The notes under the pieces are model-generated. The model was not told the origin of the DNA and searched no databases. It was given only the letters and a program-made list of their open reading frames with translations. Of a DNA stretch of 64,000 bases, positions 1 through 9,421 are shown in pieces. The position numbers and the translations under genes are program-made. Origin of the DNA: Streptacidiphilus albus JL83 (lineage in GTDB: Bacteria > Actinomycetota > Actinomycetes > Streptomycetales > Streptomycetaceae); NCBI RefSeq assembly GCF_000744705.1, contig NZ_JQML01000001.1:9434017-9498016 (forward strand). Direction: 5' to 3'. Positions within the stretch are counted from its first letter, which is position 1, and the number at the start of each line of letters is the position of its first letter.

Positions 1-92
1 CCGACGCCGCACCACGGACGAGTTGGCCGGCCGGGATATTGCCTCCCGACGTTCTGGCACAGGCGCACCCCGGCCGCAGCAGCTCACCGGTC

Positions 93-317
93 TCAAGGCC
101 CCACGGCAGCTGGTGCAGCACCGCGGCGGAGGCGGTGCGGTCGGGCATCGAACACGAAGTGGACGCCGACCCGTGAGGGCGGGTCCCGCAGTCGGCGCCG
201 CACGGTCAGGGTCTCTTCCAGGACCGCGTCAACGAGTTCGAACGGTGGGCCCCGGATCAGCTCGCCCGGATGACCGAGTACGAACCGACCCCCGGCCACG
301 GTGAACTCGCGGGACAC
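93..317 (-). pseudogene. IS4-family transposase N-terminal relic
   Basis: The minus-strand frame reads an N-terminus (GGRFVLGHPGELIRG, then FELVDAVLEET, then RRLRDPPSRVGV) that resembles the start of IS4-family transposases common in Streptomyces, whose N-terminal domain precedes the DDE core. After about 50 residues the resemblance is lost and the frame stops. No DDE core is visible before the window edge. I read it as a decayed insertion-sequence fragment; the family call rests on recalled motif similarity. Confidence 0.45.
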
Positions 318-369
318 GGTCGCGGCCGGGCGTGATCCGGTCTTCGGTCGCGAGAGGGCTCGGACAGGG

Positions 370-404
370 GCTCGGCCCGGCGCAGGAGATCCGCCGGGCC
401 GAGC
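370..404 (-). terminator. Hairpin terminator after the YVTN/TIG gene
   Basis: A perfect 13-bp inverted repeat (GCTCGGCCCGGCG / CGCCGGGCCGAGC) with a 9-nt loop lies about 20 bases beyond the stop codon of the minus-strand gene at 423-2555. There is no T-run, as is usual for actinobacterial terminators. Confidence 0.75.
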
Positions 405-422
405 AGGAGGGACGGGGTGCTG

Positions 423-2555
423 TCAGAAGGCGAAGTAGGCGGTGTGGGTGCTGCCGTCGGTCAGGGTGAGGGTGAACTGCTGGCAGGTGCCGTGGAAGGA
501 GACCGGGGTCTTCCAGATGTAGGCGTAGATGCCGAGCAGGGGGGTGTAGCTGAGGCTGCCGGTGGCGGTGGTGCTGCTACCGGTGGGGGCGTGGGTGAGG
601 CAGTTGACGGGCTGGCTGGTGGGTGATCCCGCGGCGATGACGCCCAGGCCCTTGTTGCCGTGCAGGCTGAACGGGACCGTGACGGGAAGGCCCGGGATCC
701 TGGGGTTCACGAAGGGCGGGTTCACTACAGGAAGGAGGAAGCCGGTGAAGGTGAACGGGGTGACGTAGGTGTAGTGGTCGGCGCTGGTGGTGGTACTGGT
801 GCCGCCGGGGGTGGTGACGGTGACGTCCACGGTGCCGGCGCTGCCGGGCGGGGTGGTGGCGGTGCAGGTCGTGGCGGTGGCGCAGGTGAAGCTGGTGGCG
901 TTGGTCGCGCCGAAGGTGATCGCGGTGGCGCTGCTCAGGGCGGTGCCGGTGATGGTGACCGTGGTGCCGCCGGCGGTGGTGCCGGTGGCCGGGGTGACGG
1001 CGGTGACCGCCGGGGCCGCGAAGTAGGTGTACTGGTCGGCGCTGCTGGTGGTGCTGGTGCCGCCGCCGGTGGTGGCCCGGACGTCGACCGTTCCGGCGGT
1101 GCCGGCGGGGGCGGTGGCGGTGCAGGAGGTCGCGGTGCAGGTGACCGCGGTGGCGGGGTTCCCGCCGAAGGTCAGGGAGGCGCCGGTCAGGCCGGTGCCG
1201 GTGACGGTGACCGTGGTGCCGCCGGCCAGGGGCCCGCCGGCGGGGCTGACGGCGGTGACGGTGGGTTGGGCGATGTAGGTGTACTGGTCGCCGGCGCTGG
1301 TGGCGGAGGTGCCGCTGGGGGTGGTGACCTGGACGTCGACGGTGCCTGCGGTGCCGGGCGGTGCGGTGGCGGTGCAGGTGGTCGCGGTGCAGGACACGGC
1401 GGTGGCCGGGTTGCCGGCGCCGAAGGTGACGGAGGTGGCGGCGGCCAGGTTGGTGCCGGTGATCGTGACCGCGGTGCCGCCGGAGGCCGGCCCGCCCGCG
1501 GGGCTGATCGCGGTGACGGTGGGTGCGGGGAAGGGTACGACGCCGGTCGCCACGGCCTGCGGGTTGGTGCCGACGGGGATGGTGGCGGTGACGGTGTCGG
1601 TCGCGGTGTCGATCACCGAGGCGGTGTTGCCGAGGAAGTCTGCGACGTAGACGTGGGCGCCGTCCGCGGTGGCCGCCGCTCCGATGGGGTAGCTGCCGAC
1701 GGGGATGGTGGCGGTGATGGTGCCGGTGGCGGTGTCGACCACAGCGACTGCCGCGCCGGACAGTTCGGTCACGTACAGGTGGGCGCCGTCGGGGGTGACC
1801 GCGACACCAAAGGGTCCTGAGGGGACCGCGATGGTGGAGCTGACCGTGTCGGTCGCCGTGTCGATGACGGCGACGCCGGTGCCGTCGTCGGGCACGTAGA
1901 GGTGGGCCCCGTCCGGCGAGACCGCGATGTCTTCGCCGAAGGCGGTGATGGTGGCGGTGACGGTGTCGGTGGCGGTGTCGATCACCGAGATGGTGCCGGC
2001 GCCGTTGTTCAGGACGTACAGGCGCGTGCCGTCCGGGGAGATCGCGGACTTGACGGGCCCGTTGCCCACCGTGATGGTGGCAGTGACGGCGTCGGTGGCG
2101 GTGTCGATCACCGAGACGGTGCCGGGGTCGGTCTGGTTGGTGACGTAGGCCTGGGCGCCGTCCGGGGAGAACGTGATCCCTCTGGGGCTGCCGCCGACCG
2201 GGATGGTGTCGGTGACTGCCTTGGTGGCGGTGTCGATCACGGAGACGGACGCACCGCTGGAGTTGCCGACCCAGACCTGGGTGCCGTCAGGTGAGAACCC
2301 CAGGGTGCGGGGGCCGGCGCCCACGGGAATGGTGGCCGTCACCGTCCCGGACGCGTCGTCGATGACCGAGACCGAATTCGCGTTGGCGTTGGCTACGTAC
2401 GCGGTCGTCGTACCGGCGGACGGGGCAGCCTGCGCGGGCGCGGCCAGGCCAACCACGCCGGTCAGCGCCAGCACGCCCCCGACGGCCAGGGCCACCAGGC
2501 GCGAGGCACCACGCGCGAGCGGTGGACGGGATCGGGTAGCCAGAAACAAGGACAT
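423..2555 (-). CDS. Secreted YVTN beta-propeller and IPT/TIG repeat protein
   Basis: Predicted 710-residue exported protein. The start chosen (MSLFLATRSR) follows a GGGGGGAGA ribosome site; a longer frame upstream lacks one. A signal peptide ends near AAPAQAAPS. Residues about 50-350 hold roughly seven to eight repeats of about 42 residues of the type VSVIDTATxTVTATIPVG...SPDGAHLYV, the pattern of YVTN seven-bladed beta-propellers. Three IPT/TIG immunoglobulin-like domains follow, each with PAGGPxxGGTxVTITGT and ending DQYTY or DHYTY. A C-terminal module of about 110 residues with two Cys is not recognised. No sorting signal or C-terminal membrane helix is seen, so it is probably released or loosely wall-bound. 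Such proteins are thought to act in adhesion or surface display; the ligand is unknown. Confidence 0.85.
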   Translation of the reverse strand: MSLFLATRSRPPLARGASRLVALAVGGVLALTGVVGLAAPAQAAPSAGTTTAYVANANANSVSVIDDASGTVTATIPVGAGPRTLGFSPDGTQVWVGNSSGASVSVIDTATKAVTDTIPVGGSPRGITFSPDGAQAYVTNQTDPGTVSVIDTATDAVTATITVGNGPVKSAISPDGTRLYVLNNGAGTISVIDTATDTVTATITAFGEDIAVSPDGAHLYVPDDGTGVAVIDTATDTVSSTIAVPSGPFGVAVTPDGAHLYVTELSGAAVAVVDTATGTITATIPVGSYPIGAAATADGAHVYVADFLGNTASVIDTATDTVTATIPVGTNPQAVATGVVPFPAPTVTAISPAGGPASGGTAVTITGTNLAAATSVTFGAGNPATAVSCTATTCTATAPPGTAGTVDVQVTTPSGTSATSAGDQYTYIAQPTVTAVSPAGGPLAGGTTVTVTGTGLTGASLTFGGNPATAVTCTATSCTATAPAGTAGTVDVRATTGGGTSTTSSADQYTYFAAPAVTAVTPATGTTAGGTTVTITGTALSSATAITFGATNATSFTCATATTCTATTPPGSAGTVDVTVTTPGGTSTTTSADHYTYVTPFTFTGFLLPVVNPPFVNPRIPGLPVTVPFSLHGNKGLGVIAAGSPTSQPVNCLTHAPTGSSTTATGSLSYTPLLGIYAYIWKTPVSFHGTCQQFTLTLTDGSTHTAYFAF

Positions 2556-3155
2556 GAAGGTCTCCCCCCTCATCTGCGCACCCCGGCAGCAGGACCGAGG
2601 GGCCCTTTTCGACCGCCGCGGGCGCGGTACCGCAACGGCCACCACCCCAGGGGACGCACGCGCCGAGGACAGCAGGGCGCAACGGCCCGGCCGGTCAACT
2701 TAGCTGTGAATCAACGGACTTGAGAGCGCTGGTCGTCGTCTCCACCATGACACACACATAACCTCCACCGGATCCGAACAACCACATCAACCCGGTAATA
2801 CTCATGTACTCCGCAAGATGATCAAAAGGTACAAAGAAGTCGCTCTCTTATGATCAGAAGCGGTCCGATTCGCTCAAGTCGGTGTGGGGCTTTCACTGAC
2901 ACGGTGAAGATGACCTGGCAGTGCGGGGCACGGGCCTTGATCTCGCGGGCGGCGAGGGCTGCCTCGAACCGCGGGAGCCCCCGGTTGGATGCGGGTGCTG
3001 ACCTTCTTGCTGAGGCTCTTCTCTCGGCCGGTGCTGCGCTCAGCGAGTGCGACCGGCTGCGACGACCCGGTACGGGTACATCGAGACCCGCCTGGTCGCG
3101 TCCGAGCACGGACTCCGCTCCGGCGGCGGCAGCCGGGCAGCACCTGCTCAGGACA
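2556..3155. other. Intergenic stretch, no gene recognised
   Basis: The promoter of the YVTN/TIG gene should lie at 2556-2830, which is locally AT-rich. On the minus strand at about 2822-2980 a short frame ends REIKARAPHCQVIFTV...LLCTF; it looks protein-like but has no start or partner and I could not assign it. Nothing else is supportable. Confidence 0.4.
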
Positions 3156-3440
3156 TCAGCGGACGTAGTCGACCTTCGGGGTCAGCGTGCCGAACATGGA
3201 GTCGGCCGGCAGGCCGCTGCCGCCTAAGTACTGGGCGGTCAGGTCCTGGGTCTCCCCGGTGACATGGAAGGGGACCTTGCCGACCTCGAAGCCACCGAGG
3301 GTGGGTCGGCCGCCGGCGGCGACCTCGGCCGGGGTGGTGTGGGCCAGCAGGGTCTCGGGGCTGACCTCCGCGCCGACAGTGGGCCGCACGTGGCCGCCGC
3401 GCCACGGGGGCAGCGCGGCCCGGCCGTGCGAGGCGGCGAA
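3156..3440 (-). pseudogene. Unidentified C-terminal gene fragment
   Basis: The minus-strand frame ends in a protein-like stretch (ETLLAHTTPAEVAAGG, then VGKVPFHVTGETQDLTAQYL, then FGTLTPKVDYVR and a stop). It has codon bias of a real gene but no convincing start; upstream the frame runs antisense-like through the sortase relic. I do not recognise the family. It is most likely the 3' remnant of a deleted gene. Confidence 0.3.
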
Positions 3441-3523
3441 CTGACGCTTCCTGTACAGGACGTCGCGCCGTTCACGGCACGGACCTGGCACGCACCCTTC
3501 ACTTCGAAGGATCCGCATCCAGC

Positions 3524-3733
3524 TCACTTTGAGGTGAGGGTCGCGGTGAGGTGGGCGTAGGCGACGACGTTGCCCAGGTACTGCTGGTGTTTCCTGTCGA
3601 AGCCGGCTCCGCAGGTGATCAGGCGCAGTTCCGGGCGCTGGGCGGGGGCGTAGACCTTGCGGCTGGGGAAAGCGGCGGCGGAGTACACCTCGACGGCGTC
3701 GATGGTGAACACGGCGGTCTCGCCGACTCGGCG
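3524..3733 (-). pseudogene. Class F sortase C-terminal fragment
   Basis: The frame reads RVGETAVFTIDAVEVYSAAA, then RPELRLITCGAGFDRK, then GNVVAYAHLTATL and a stop. The TLxTC-like Cys context (LITCGAGF) and the closing GNVVAYAHL are typical of class F sortases of actinomycetes, transpeptidases that anchor proteins to the wall. The N-terminal two thirds, including the catalytic His, are missing: an in-frame stop lies directly upstream. Remnant of a lost gene. Confidence 0.75.
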
Positions 3734-3909
3734 TCAGATCGAGCTGCATAGTTGAATTCTCAAGGTTGGCACCAGGATACTGCGACTGTTCTGAGTCCGC
3801 TGACGCTGCGGACTACCGCTTTCAGCCGCCGGCCCGCCACCGACCGTCCGTGAGTACTTGCGTCGAAGCGAACTCCGCTTCGCGCAGTGCAATCGAGAAG
3901 GGGAAGCCG

Positions 3910-6021
3910 ATGAACCGCGCCCAACCCTGCGCCGAAGACCGAGAACCTCGGCCCCGATCCGCCCGACGGCCGTCCCGGGGGCGAATGCGGATACTGGCCG
4001 CGACGGTCGCGGCGGCAGGACTCGCCATCACCTTCACCGCCCCCGCCGGCTCTGCCGCGGCGACGCCGTCCACGGCGGCCGCCGCGGTCACTGTCGGCTC
4101 GGTCGCCCTGTCCCCCTGCGGCTCGCAGCTGCCTGGATACTGCGGTTCGGTCGGCGTGCCGCTGGACTGGCAGGCCCCGGCCTCCGCGGGCGATCCGGAC
4201 ATCACGGTCGGATTCGAGTGGCTGCCCGCCACCGGAGCAGCCGAGGGCACCATCGTGACCATCGAAGGCGGCCCCGGCTACTCGAGCACGGGGTCGGAAG
4301 GCCAGTACGCCGCGATGGTCGGCCCACTGGCCGCGCATCACAACACCCTGGTGTTCGATCTGCGCGGCACCGGACTGTCCACTCCGATCAAGTGCTCGGC
4401 GCTGCAGAACTACACGGGCGTCGCCTCCGGATCGGCGTTCGACGCCCTGGTCGGCGACTGCGGAGCGAAGCTGAACCGTACCTGGAAGAACTCGGCCGGC
4501 CGGTACGTGCAGGCCTCCGACCTGTTCGCCACCGCCAACGCCGCACGAGACCTGAACTACACACTCGGCCGACTCGACCTGAAGAGCGTCGACCTGTACG
4601 GCGACTCCTACGGCAGCTGGTTCGCCCAGGCCTTCGCCTCCCGCTACCCACAGGACCTGCGCACGGTCACCCTGGACAGCACCTATCCGGTGCTCAACCT
4701 CGACCCCTGGAGCACCGCCACACTCACCGAGGCCGAGTACGCCTTCAACGCCTCGTGCACCCGCTCACCCGCCTGCGCGGCCCAGGTGCCCGGCGGTGCG
4801 TGGCAGGACATCACCGCCTTGGCCGAGAAGCTGGACCAGGAGCCGCTGACCGGAAACACCGTCGGGCTGGACGACGCCCAGGTGACCCAGACCGTCGACA
4901 CCAGGGTCCTGATCGACCTGGTGGAGAACGCGGGCTTCGACCCGGCCGTCTACTCCCAGCTCGACGCGGCCGCGCGCGCCTACCTCCATGACGACGACGG
5001 CGCTCCGCTGCTGCGGCTCGCGGCCTGGTCGGTCGGCTACGACAACGACAACGGAACCGTGCCCTCGGCCTATTCGGACGGCGTCTACTTCGCCACCGTC
5101 TGCACCGACTATCCGGAGCTGTACGACATGGCGGACGCCCCGGCCACCCGGGACGTGCAATTCCAGGCGGCGATCGCGAAGGAACCGGCCGACGCCTTCG
5201 CGCCGTTCACCCCGGCCCAGTGGGTGACCCAGGACGCGTACAACAACGTCTTCGACGCCTGCCTCGACTGGCCCTCGCCGACGGCCAACGACCCGCCGGT
5301 GACGGCCGACCCCCCGCTGATCCCGTCGAGTGTTCCGGTCCTGATTCTCTCCGGCGATCTCGACGCGGTCACCCCGCCTGCCTGGAACACGGCCGCCGAG
5401 GCACAGGTGGGCAGTTCCGCCCGCTATATCGAAATCCCGAACATCACCCACGTGACCGCGCTGCCCGACGCGGCCTGGCCGAACCAGCAACTGTGCGGCG
5501 ACGACCTCTACCGACAGTTCGTCACCGACCCGGCGAAACTCGACTCGCTCGACACCTCCTGCACCGCGAGCACGCCACCGACAGCAGTCCTCGGCGAATT
5601 CCCGCTGGAACTTGCGGACGTGGCCCAGCCCACCGTCGAGAGCGGAAACCAGGCGGGACCGGACGGGCTGCGCGCGGCATCGGTGGGTGCGTCCACGGTC
5701 GCAGACGCGATGGCCCGGTCCGGCTACCTGGACGGCTCCAAGGACCTCGGCCTGCGCGGGGGCTCCTGGAAGGTCACCGGAAGCAATACCCTGAAGTTCA
5801 CCCTCACCGCCGACCAATGGGCAACCGACGCCTCGGTCTCGGGCACCGCCACCTGGAACCTGACGACCGGCGCGGTCGACGCGACACTCACCATCTCCTA
5901 CGACGGCGGTCACACGGCCACGGTCGACGCGGCCTGGAACACCCTGCACACGCTGACTCCGGCCCAGCTCACCGGCACCGCCGACGGAGATTCCATCGCC
6001 GCTGCAGTCGCAGTACCGTGA
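3910..6021 (+). CDS. Secreted S33-family tripeptidyl aminopeptidase-like alpha/beta hydrolase
   Basis: 703 residues from ATG 3910, preceded by GAGAAGGGGAAG. An Arg-rich n-region and hydrophobic stretch ending near AGSAAA form a signal peptide. The alpha/beta hydrolase core begins with the oxyanion-loop motif EGGPGYSS; the nucleophile is in GDSYGSW (about Ser233), the acid in SGDLDAVTPP (about Asp485) and the His in ITHVTAL (about His514), with the TAP-like C-terminal region between. About 130 C-terminal residues form a beta-rich extension not typical of shorter family members. The family removes tripeptides or single residues (often Pro) from peptide N-termini outside the cell. It stands alone; the neighbours are relics. 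Substrate is inferred only from family. Confidence 0.85.
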   Translation: MNRAQPCAEDREPRPRSARRPSRGRMRILAATVAAAGLAITFTAPAGSAAATPSTAAAAVTVGSVALSPCGSQLPGYCGSVGVPLDWQAPASAGDPDITVGFEWLPATGAAEGTIVTIEGGPGYSSTGSEGQYAAMVGPLAAHHNTLVFDLRGTGLSTPIKCSALQNYTGVASGSAFDALVGDCGAKLNRTWKNSAGRYVQASDLFATANAARDLNYTLGRLDLKSVDLYGDSYGSWFAQAFASRYPQDLRTVTLDSTYPVLNLDPWSTATLTEAEYAFNASCTRSPACAAQVPGGAWQDITALAEKLDQEPLTGNTVGLDDAQVTQTVDTRVLIDLVENAGFDPAVYSQLDAAARAYLHDDDGAPLLRLAAWSVGYDNDNGTVPSAYSDGVYFATVCTDYPELYDMADAPATRDVQFQAAIAKEPADAFAPFTPAQWVTQDAYNNVFDACLDWPSPTANDPPVTADPPLIPSSVPVLILSGDLDAVTPPAWNTAAEAQVGSSARYIEIPNITHVTALPDAAWPNQQLCGDDLYRQFVTDPAKLDSLDTSCTASTPPTAVLGEFPLELADVAQPTVESGNQAGPDGLRAASVGASTVADAMARSGYLDGSKDLGLRGGSWKVTGSNTLKFTLTADQWATDASVSGTATWNLTTGAVDATLTISYDGGHTATVDAAWNTLHTLTPAQLTGTADGDSIAAAVAVP

Positions 6022-6044
6022 TCGAAACGGCTCCTTGACCAGAT

Positions 6045-6335
6045 CTCTCCACGGCTCTCGGCCGGGCAGCCTCTCCGCCTCGATGAACGGGTGCACGTTC
6101 ACCGGGTCCCCGCTGCGAAGAAGGCTGTCGCGCGCCGCAGGATCTCCACGTCCTCGCGCAGGCGGCGGTTCTCCCGCCGCAGCGCCGCCGGCTCCTCCCT
6201 CTCGTCGCTGGCCAGCCCCTCGCGTTCACCGGCGTCGACCTGGGCCTGCTTGACCCGGTCCCGCACCGCGGTCCCGGTCAGGTCGAAGTCCTCGGCGACC
6301 TGACCGATGGTGCGGTCCCCGGGACCCCCGGTGTC
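6045..6335 (-). pseudogene. IS3-family transposase relic (orfA end and orfB start)
   Basis: On the minus strand one frame reads DRTIGQVAEDFDLTGTAVRD followed by RRLREDVEILRRATAFFA, the C-terminal leucine-zipper part of IS3 OrfA. A second frame continues with NVHPFIEAER, the usual first residues of OrfB. The rest of OrfB and the OrfA start are absent. No terminal repeats were found. Confidence 0.8.
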
Positions 6336-6510
6336 CCAGCCATTGTCGCCGGTGCGGCGGCGGCTTCTCAGCCGCGAGCCGAAGCGGAAGGCGCCGACAC
6401 CTCTTCCTCAGGGCAGCCATCCGGCTACCTGGCACGGCGGGTGATCCGCCGTTAATTGCACTCCCGTCACGAATGGTTGCGGCCGGCGGAACACCGGGAT
6501 CCGACACTGG

Positions 6511-6543
6511 GGTGGAGTGCGGCAAAGCCGGCCGCACTCCACC
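6511..6543 (-). terminator. Hairpin terminator after the secreted protein gene
   Basis: A perfect 13-bp stem, GGTGGAGTGCGGC paired with GCCGCACTCCACC around a 7-nt loop, lies about 12 bases after the stop of the minus-strand gene at 6555. Confidence 0.8.
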
Positions 6544-6554
6544 CATCGATACCG

Positions 6555-7733
6555 TCAGAACTTTCCGTACAGGGAGCCGAGTTGAGCCACCTCGCAGGTG
6601 GCGGAGCCAATGAGGCACATAAGGTTGCCGTACTTGCTCGTGTAGACGTTGGTGACCTTGCCGCCGTTGTAGATGTAGATGTAGTGGTTCGGCATCAGCC
6701 GGAGCGTGCCAGAGGTTATCGAGTAGTTTCCGCTTGTCGTGAGGTGCATCGTGAAGGCGCCGTCAATGCCGCCCTTGATGGGACCAAGGCCCTTGCAGAA
6801 GGGATTGCTGGCGTGCGTGACCATGCGTACGTCCACATAGTCCTTGCCGGAGCCCAGCTTCTTGGCCGACATTTCCTTGTCGGTGGCGGTCCTGGTGGCG
6901 ATGAGTTTGCCGGTGCTCTTCTGATAGACGTGGCTGGCACGGACCTCCTTGTAGCCCTGGACGGATTTGTCGCTCCAGTTGATGACTGCGTTCAGGGACG
7001 TGCGGTAGTCGGATTTCCTCCAGTCGAAGCCGGAGCGGTTGTCGCCACCGAACTGGTAGCCCTTGCCGTAGTCGCAGCCCGCCGGCGGAGCGTCGATGCG
7101 GTCCTGCGGGATGAAGGTCACCCACGTCAGGGTGGTCGTCTTGGCTGCCTTCGCCGCAGCAGTGCGAGCAGCGGCCTGGCTGCGCAGCGCGGTGGTGGTG
7201 TCCTGGTTCTCTGCGGCGGAGGGGATGGCGACCTTCATGCCCCAGGCGCGGGCCCGGGGGTCGGTGGCCTGAGGCTGCGTCGCGGGCGTGATGCTGTAGC
7301 GGTAGGTGCTGCCGGGGGTGACGCGGGTGTCGTGGAAGGCGGTCACTCCCGGGGCAAGCGTGGCGACTTCCCTGCTGTCACGGGTGACGAGGTACCGGGC
7401 CCGGTTGGAGTAGCCCTGCCAGGAGAGGTCGACGAAGTTCGTGCCTGCGGCCGCGGTGATTCCCTGGTCGGCCAGCGAGCGGTCCACAACCGCGGTCTGT
7501 CCCGAGGCTGTGCGGATGACGCTGAGGGCCTCGGTGTTCGATGCGCTGCCGTGGGCGCTGGACTGGCTCGCGTCGGTCAGGTCCTGTGAACTGCGTCCGG
7601 ACGTGGAGGGTGCCGACTGGCTGCTGCCGGACTCGTTCGTGGGGCCAGCTGACGCCTGGGCTCCGGTCGTCGTGAGCACGAGCGGAATGACGGCGATCGA
7701 CGTCGCCTTCAGGGCAGAAGCGTAGAGGTTCAT
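6555..7733 (-). CDS. Secreted protein of unknown function with an Fn3-like segment
   Basis: 392 residues from the ATG at 7733, preceded by AAGAAGGG at suitable spacing. The N-terminus (MNLYASALKATSIAVIPLVL, ending near TGAQASA) is a signal peptide. A Ser/Gln/Thr-rich linker covers residues about 30-70. Residues about 95-165 (VDLSWQGYSNRARYLVTRD, then TPGSTYRYSITP) look like a fibronectin type III fold. The C-terminal 200 residues contain a few Cys (AGCDYGKGYQ, NPFCKGLG, LMCLIGSATC), so disulphides are plausible, and aromatic-rich strands. I do not recognise a catalytic motif. A strong hairpin follows the gene, suggesting a monocistronic unit. Confidence 0.75.
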   Translation of the reverse strand: MNLYASALKATSIAVIPLVLTTTGAQASAGPTNESGSSQSAPSTSGRSSQDLTDASQSSAHGSASNTEALSVIRTASGQTAVVDRSLADQGITAAAGTNFVDLSWQGYSNRARYLVTRDSREVATLAPGVTAFHDTRVTPGSTYRYSITPATQPQATDPRARAWGMKVAIPSAAENQDTTTALRSQAAARTAAAKAAKTTTLTWVTFIPQDRIDAPPAGCDYGKGYQFGGDNRSGFDWRKSDYRTSLNAVINWSDKSVQGYKEVRASHVYQKSTGKLIATRTATDKEMSAKKLGSGKDYVDVRMVTHASNPFCKGLGPIKGGIDGAFTMHLTTSGNYSITSGTLRLMPNHYIYIYNGGKVTNVYTSKYGNLMCLIGSATCEVAQLGSLYGKF

Positions 7734-8066
7734 GGGATACGTACCCTTCTTGGGGCTGAAGCCTGGTTCTGGTCCGGGTGCCATGCCTTTGGGGACCCTC
7801 GCGGAAGACGGCTTCAGGATCATGCCGGTGGTCGCCGCCCTGTCGCGGCGGGGACGGCGGTATCTGAGCGTCAGAAATCCCATCGGCGTTGGCGCATGCG
7901 CGGACGTCACCATGTCGGTGGACGGTGGAACGGTTCCAGCCGTCTCGGCGTCGCAGGCGTTTGGCTGCTTCCACTGACGGAAAGGGACTTCTGGCGATGT
8001 ATCCGGGGTTGAGCGGCTGTCCGTGCGCCGGCTGCGGGCGAGGTGCGGCCGGTGGTCGCTGCCGAT
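7734..8066. other. Upstream region of the secreted protein gene
   Basis: About 330 bases with no supportable gene. The part next to 7733 should hold the promoter of the minus-strand secreted protein. Several short frames are open only because the DNA is GC-rich. Confidence 0.4.
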
Positions 8067-8306
8067 CTAGCCGTGGTGGTCTGGTCCGTGGAGTTCGCTG
8101 GGCTCCCAGACGGCGCTGCGCAGGCCCGTAGGTTCAACAGCGGCTCCGCCACGATGGCGGCGGGCGTCGCTGGTGAAGGCCTGAGCGAGCGCTTGTCTCT
8201 CGGCGCCGGCCCTGGAACAGGACTCGACGATCCACATCTGAACTCCGTGGACCTCCCGGCCACCCAGGTTGCGATAGGTGGGGACAGTAACAGCCCACCG
8301 GGTCAT
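8067..8306 (-). CDS. Small hypothetical protein
   Basis: 79 residues (MTRWAVTVPTYRNLGG...). The start has a good ribosome site (GGGAGGTGAATTCCC before ATG), which is the main reason to believe the gene. The product is soluble, rich in Arg, His and Ser, with no domain I recognise. It sits alone between a secreted protein gene and a membrane protein gene. It could be a chance frame. Confidence 0.45.
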   Translation of the reverse strand: MTRWAVTVPTYRNLGGREVHGVQMWIVESCSRAGAERQALAQAFTSDARRHRGGAAVEPTGLRSAVWEPSELHGPDHHG

Positions 8307-8737
8307 GGGAATTCACCTCCCGTCCGACAGTCGATTCACCATGGGAAACGGTCAATCGTTTGGTGTCGGGCTCTTCTGCTTCCAGGCTGCTCGTGGTTGT
8401 CGACGGCGACAAGGACGCAAGGTCCGCCTTTTACGCCATATCCGTCCTCCGGACAACGCCTTGCCTGGAGGATGGACAAGGGAGAGCGGTCGCCGCGGGA
8501 GCGGGGTCGAAATGCGCGGTAATGCTGAGCCAGGTGGTCTGCTGCCTTGACGTGCAGCGGGTACTTCCCACCCACGGGCCCCAGGGCGAGGCCGTCAGTG
8601 CTGTCAGGCTGCCTTGGCTGGGCAAGGCAATTTTGTGGGGTGAGGCATGTTCACCTGACACCAGGACTGTTCGTAGGCAGCCAGGAGGGACGGATAGAAT
8701 GGGTTGTAGTTGGTGCCCATCAGTTTGGAGGCGTGTC
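8307..8737. other. Intergenic stretch, no gene recognised
   Basis: About 430 bases. It should carry promoters for the small minus-strand gene ending at 8306 and the plus-strand membrane protein at 8738. I saw no repeat, RNA gene or convincing frame; long frames through here lack start signals. Confidence 0.4.
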
Positions 8738-9133
8738 GTGGGAGATCTAAGGCGTGAGTCGTTGCCGCTGCTGATCTGGGTGGTGGTTCTCCCATGGATT
8801 CTGGCGACAGCGGCGACAGCGGCGTGGGGGGACAACCAGGGCTTGGCCGGGCCGAGTCTGCTGTTCGGCACGCGCATGGTGCTGGTTCCGCTGCTGCTAG
8901 CTGCCGGAGTGCCGGGCGTGGTGGCCGGGTTCAAGCGGTGGAACGGGCTGAGGCGTAACTTCTGGCCCGGAGCCGGCCTGGTCTTCGCTCTGGCGGCACT
9001 GTTCATCGACATGGTGGTGAGCGCGACCTGGGGAGGGGACGGAGCGATCATGTGGGTGTGGGCACTTTACTCAGGCTATGTATTCTTCGTATTCATTCTC
9101 GGCGGCATCGCCTGGAAGCGAACGTTCAGCTGA
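8738..9133 (+). CDS. Small integral membrane protein
   Basis: 131 residues from GTG 8738, chosen because GGAGG lies six bases upstream. Four hydrophobic segments are clear: LLIWVVVLPWILATAA, then MVLVPLLLAAGVPGVVAGF, then LVFALAALFIDMVV, then ALYSGYVFFVFILGGIAW. Short charged loops separate them. No family recognised. The gene ends in a strong hairpin and appears monocistronic. Confidence 0.7.
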   Translation: MGDLRRESLPLLIWVVVLPWILATAATAAWGDNQGLAGPSLLFGTRMVLVPLLLAAGVPGVVAGFKRWNGLRRNFWPGAGLVFALAALFIDMVVSATWGGDGAIMWVWALYSGYVFFVFILGGIAWKRTFS

Positions 9134-9146
9134 GTTGCCGCAGCAA

Positions 9147-9185
9147 GTAAGCGCCCCCGGAGTCCTTGACCCCGGGGGCGCTTAC
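9147..9185. terminator. Bidirectional hairpin terminator
   Basis: GTAAGCGCCCCCGG pairs with CCGGGGGCGCTTAC (14 bp) around a loop of about 11 bases, directly after the membrane protein gene ending at 9133 on the plus strand. It could also serve the minus-strand relic that ends at 9422. Confidence 0.85.
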
Positions 9186-9421
9186 ACGCAGTGTCGGCGG
9201 CCGTGGCAAAGTCCAGGTGTGCGGCCAGTTGAGGCCCGGCTGATGGTCACCAGAAGTCCAGGTGCATGGTCGTCCGGCCTGCGGGAGTGGACGGCTCCGT
9301 CGAACAGCTCCCACCGCAGCGGCCGGCCGGGGTGTGCCGGAGCAGGGCCCCGGCCGGCGTTGCTGCTCGTCCGAGCCACGGCGGTGCTCTGTGAAGAGAG
9401 CCGGGCCTTGAATGCGGCTGG

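Noticed and set aside
660..1820. Long Gly-rich plus-strand frame opposite the YVTN/TIG gene
   Set aside because: It is the antisense of repeats rich in Thr, Pro and Ala; no ribosome site and no protein-like pattern.
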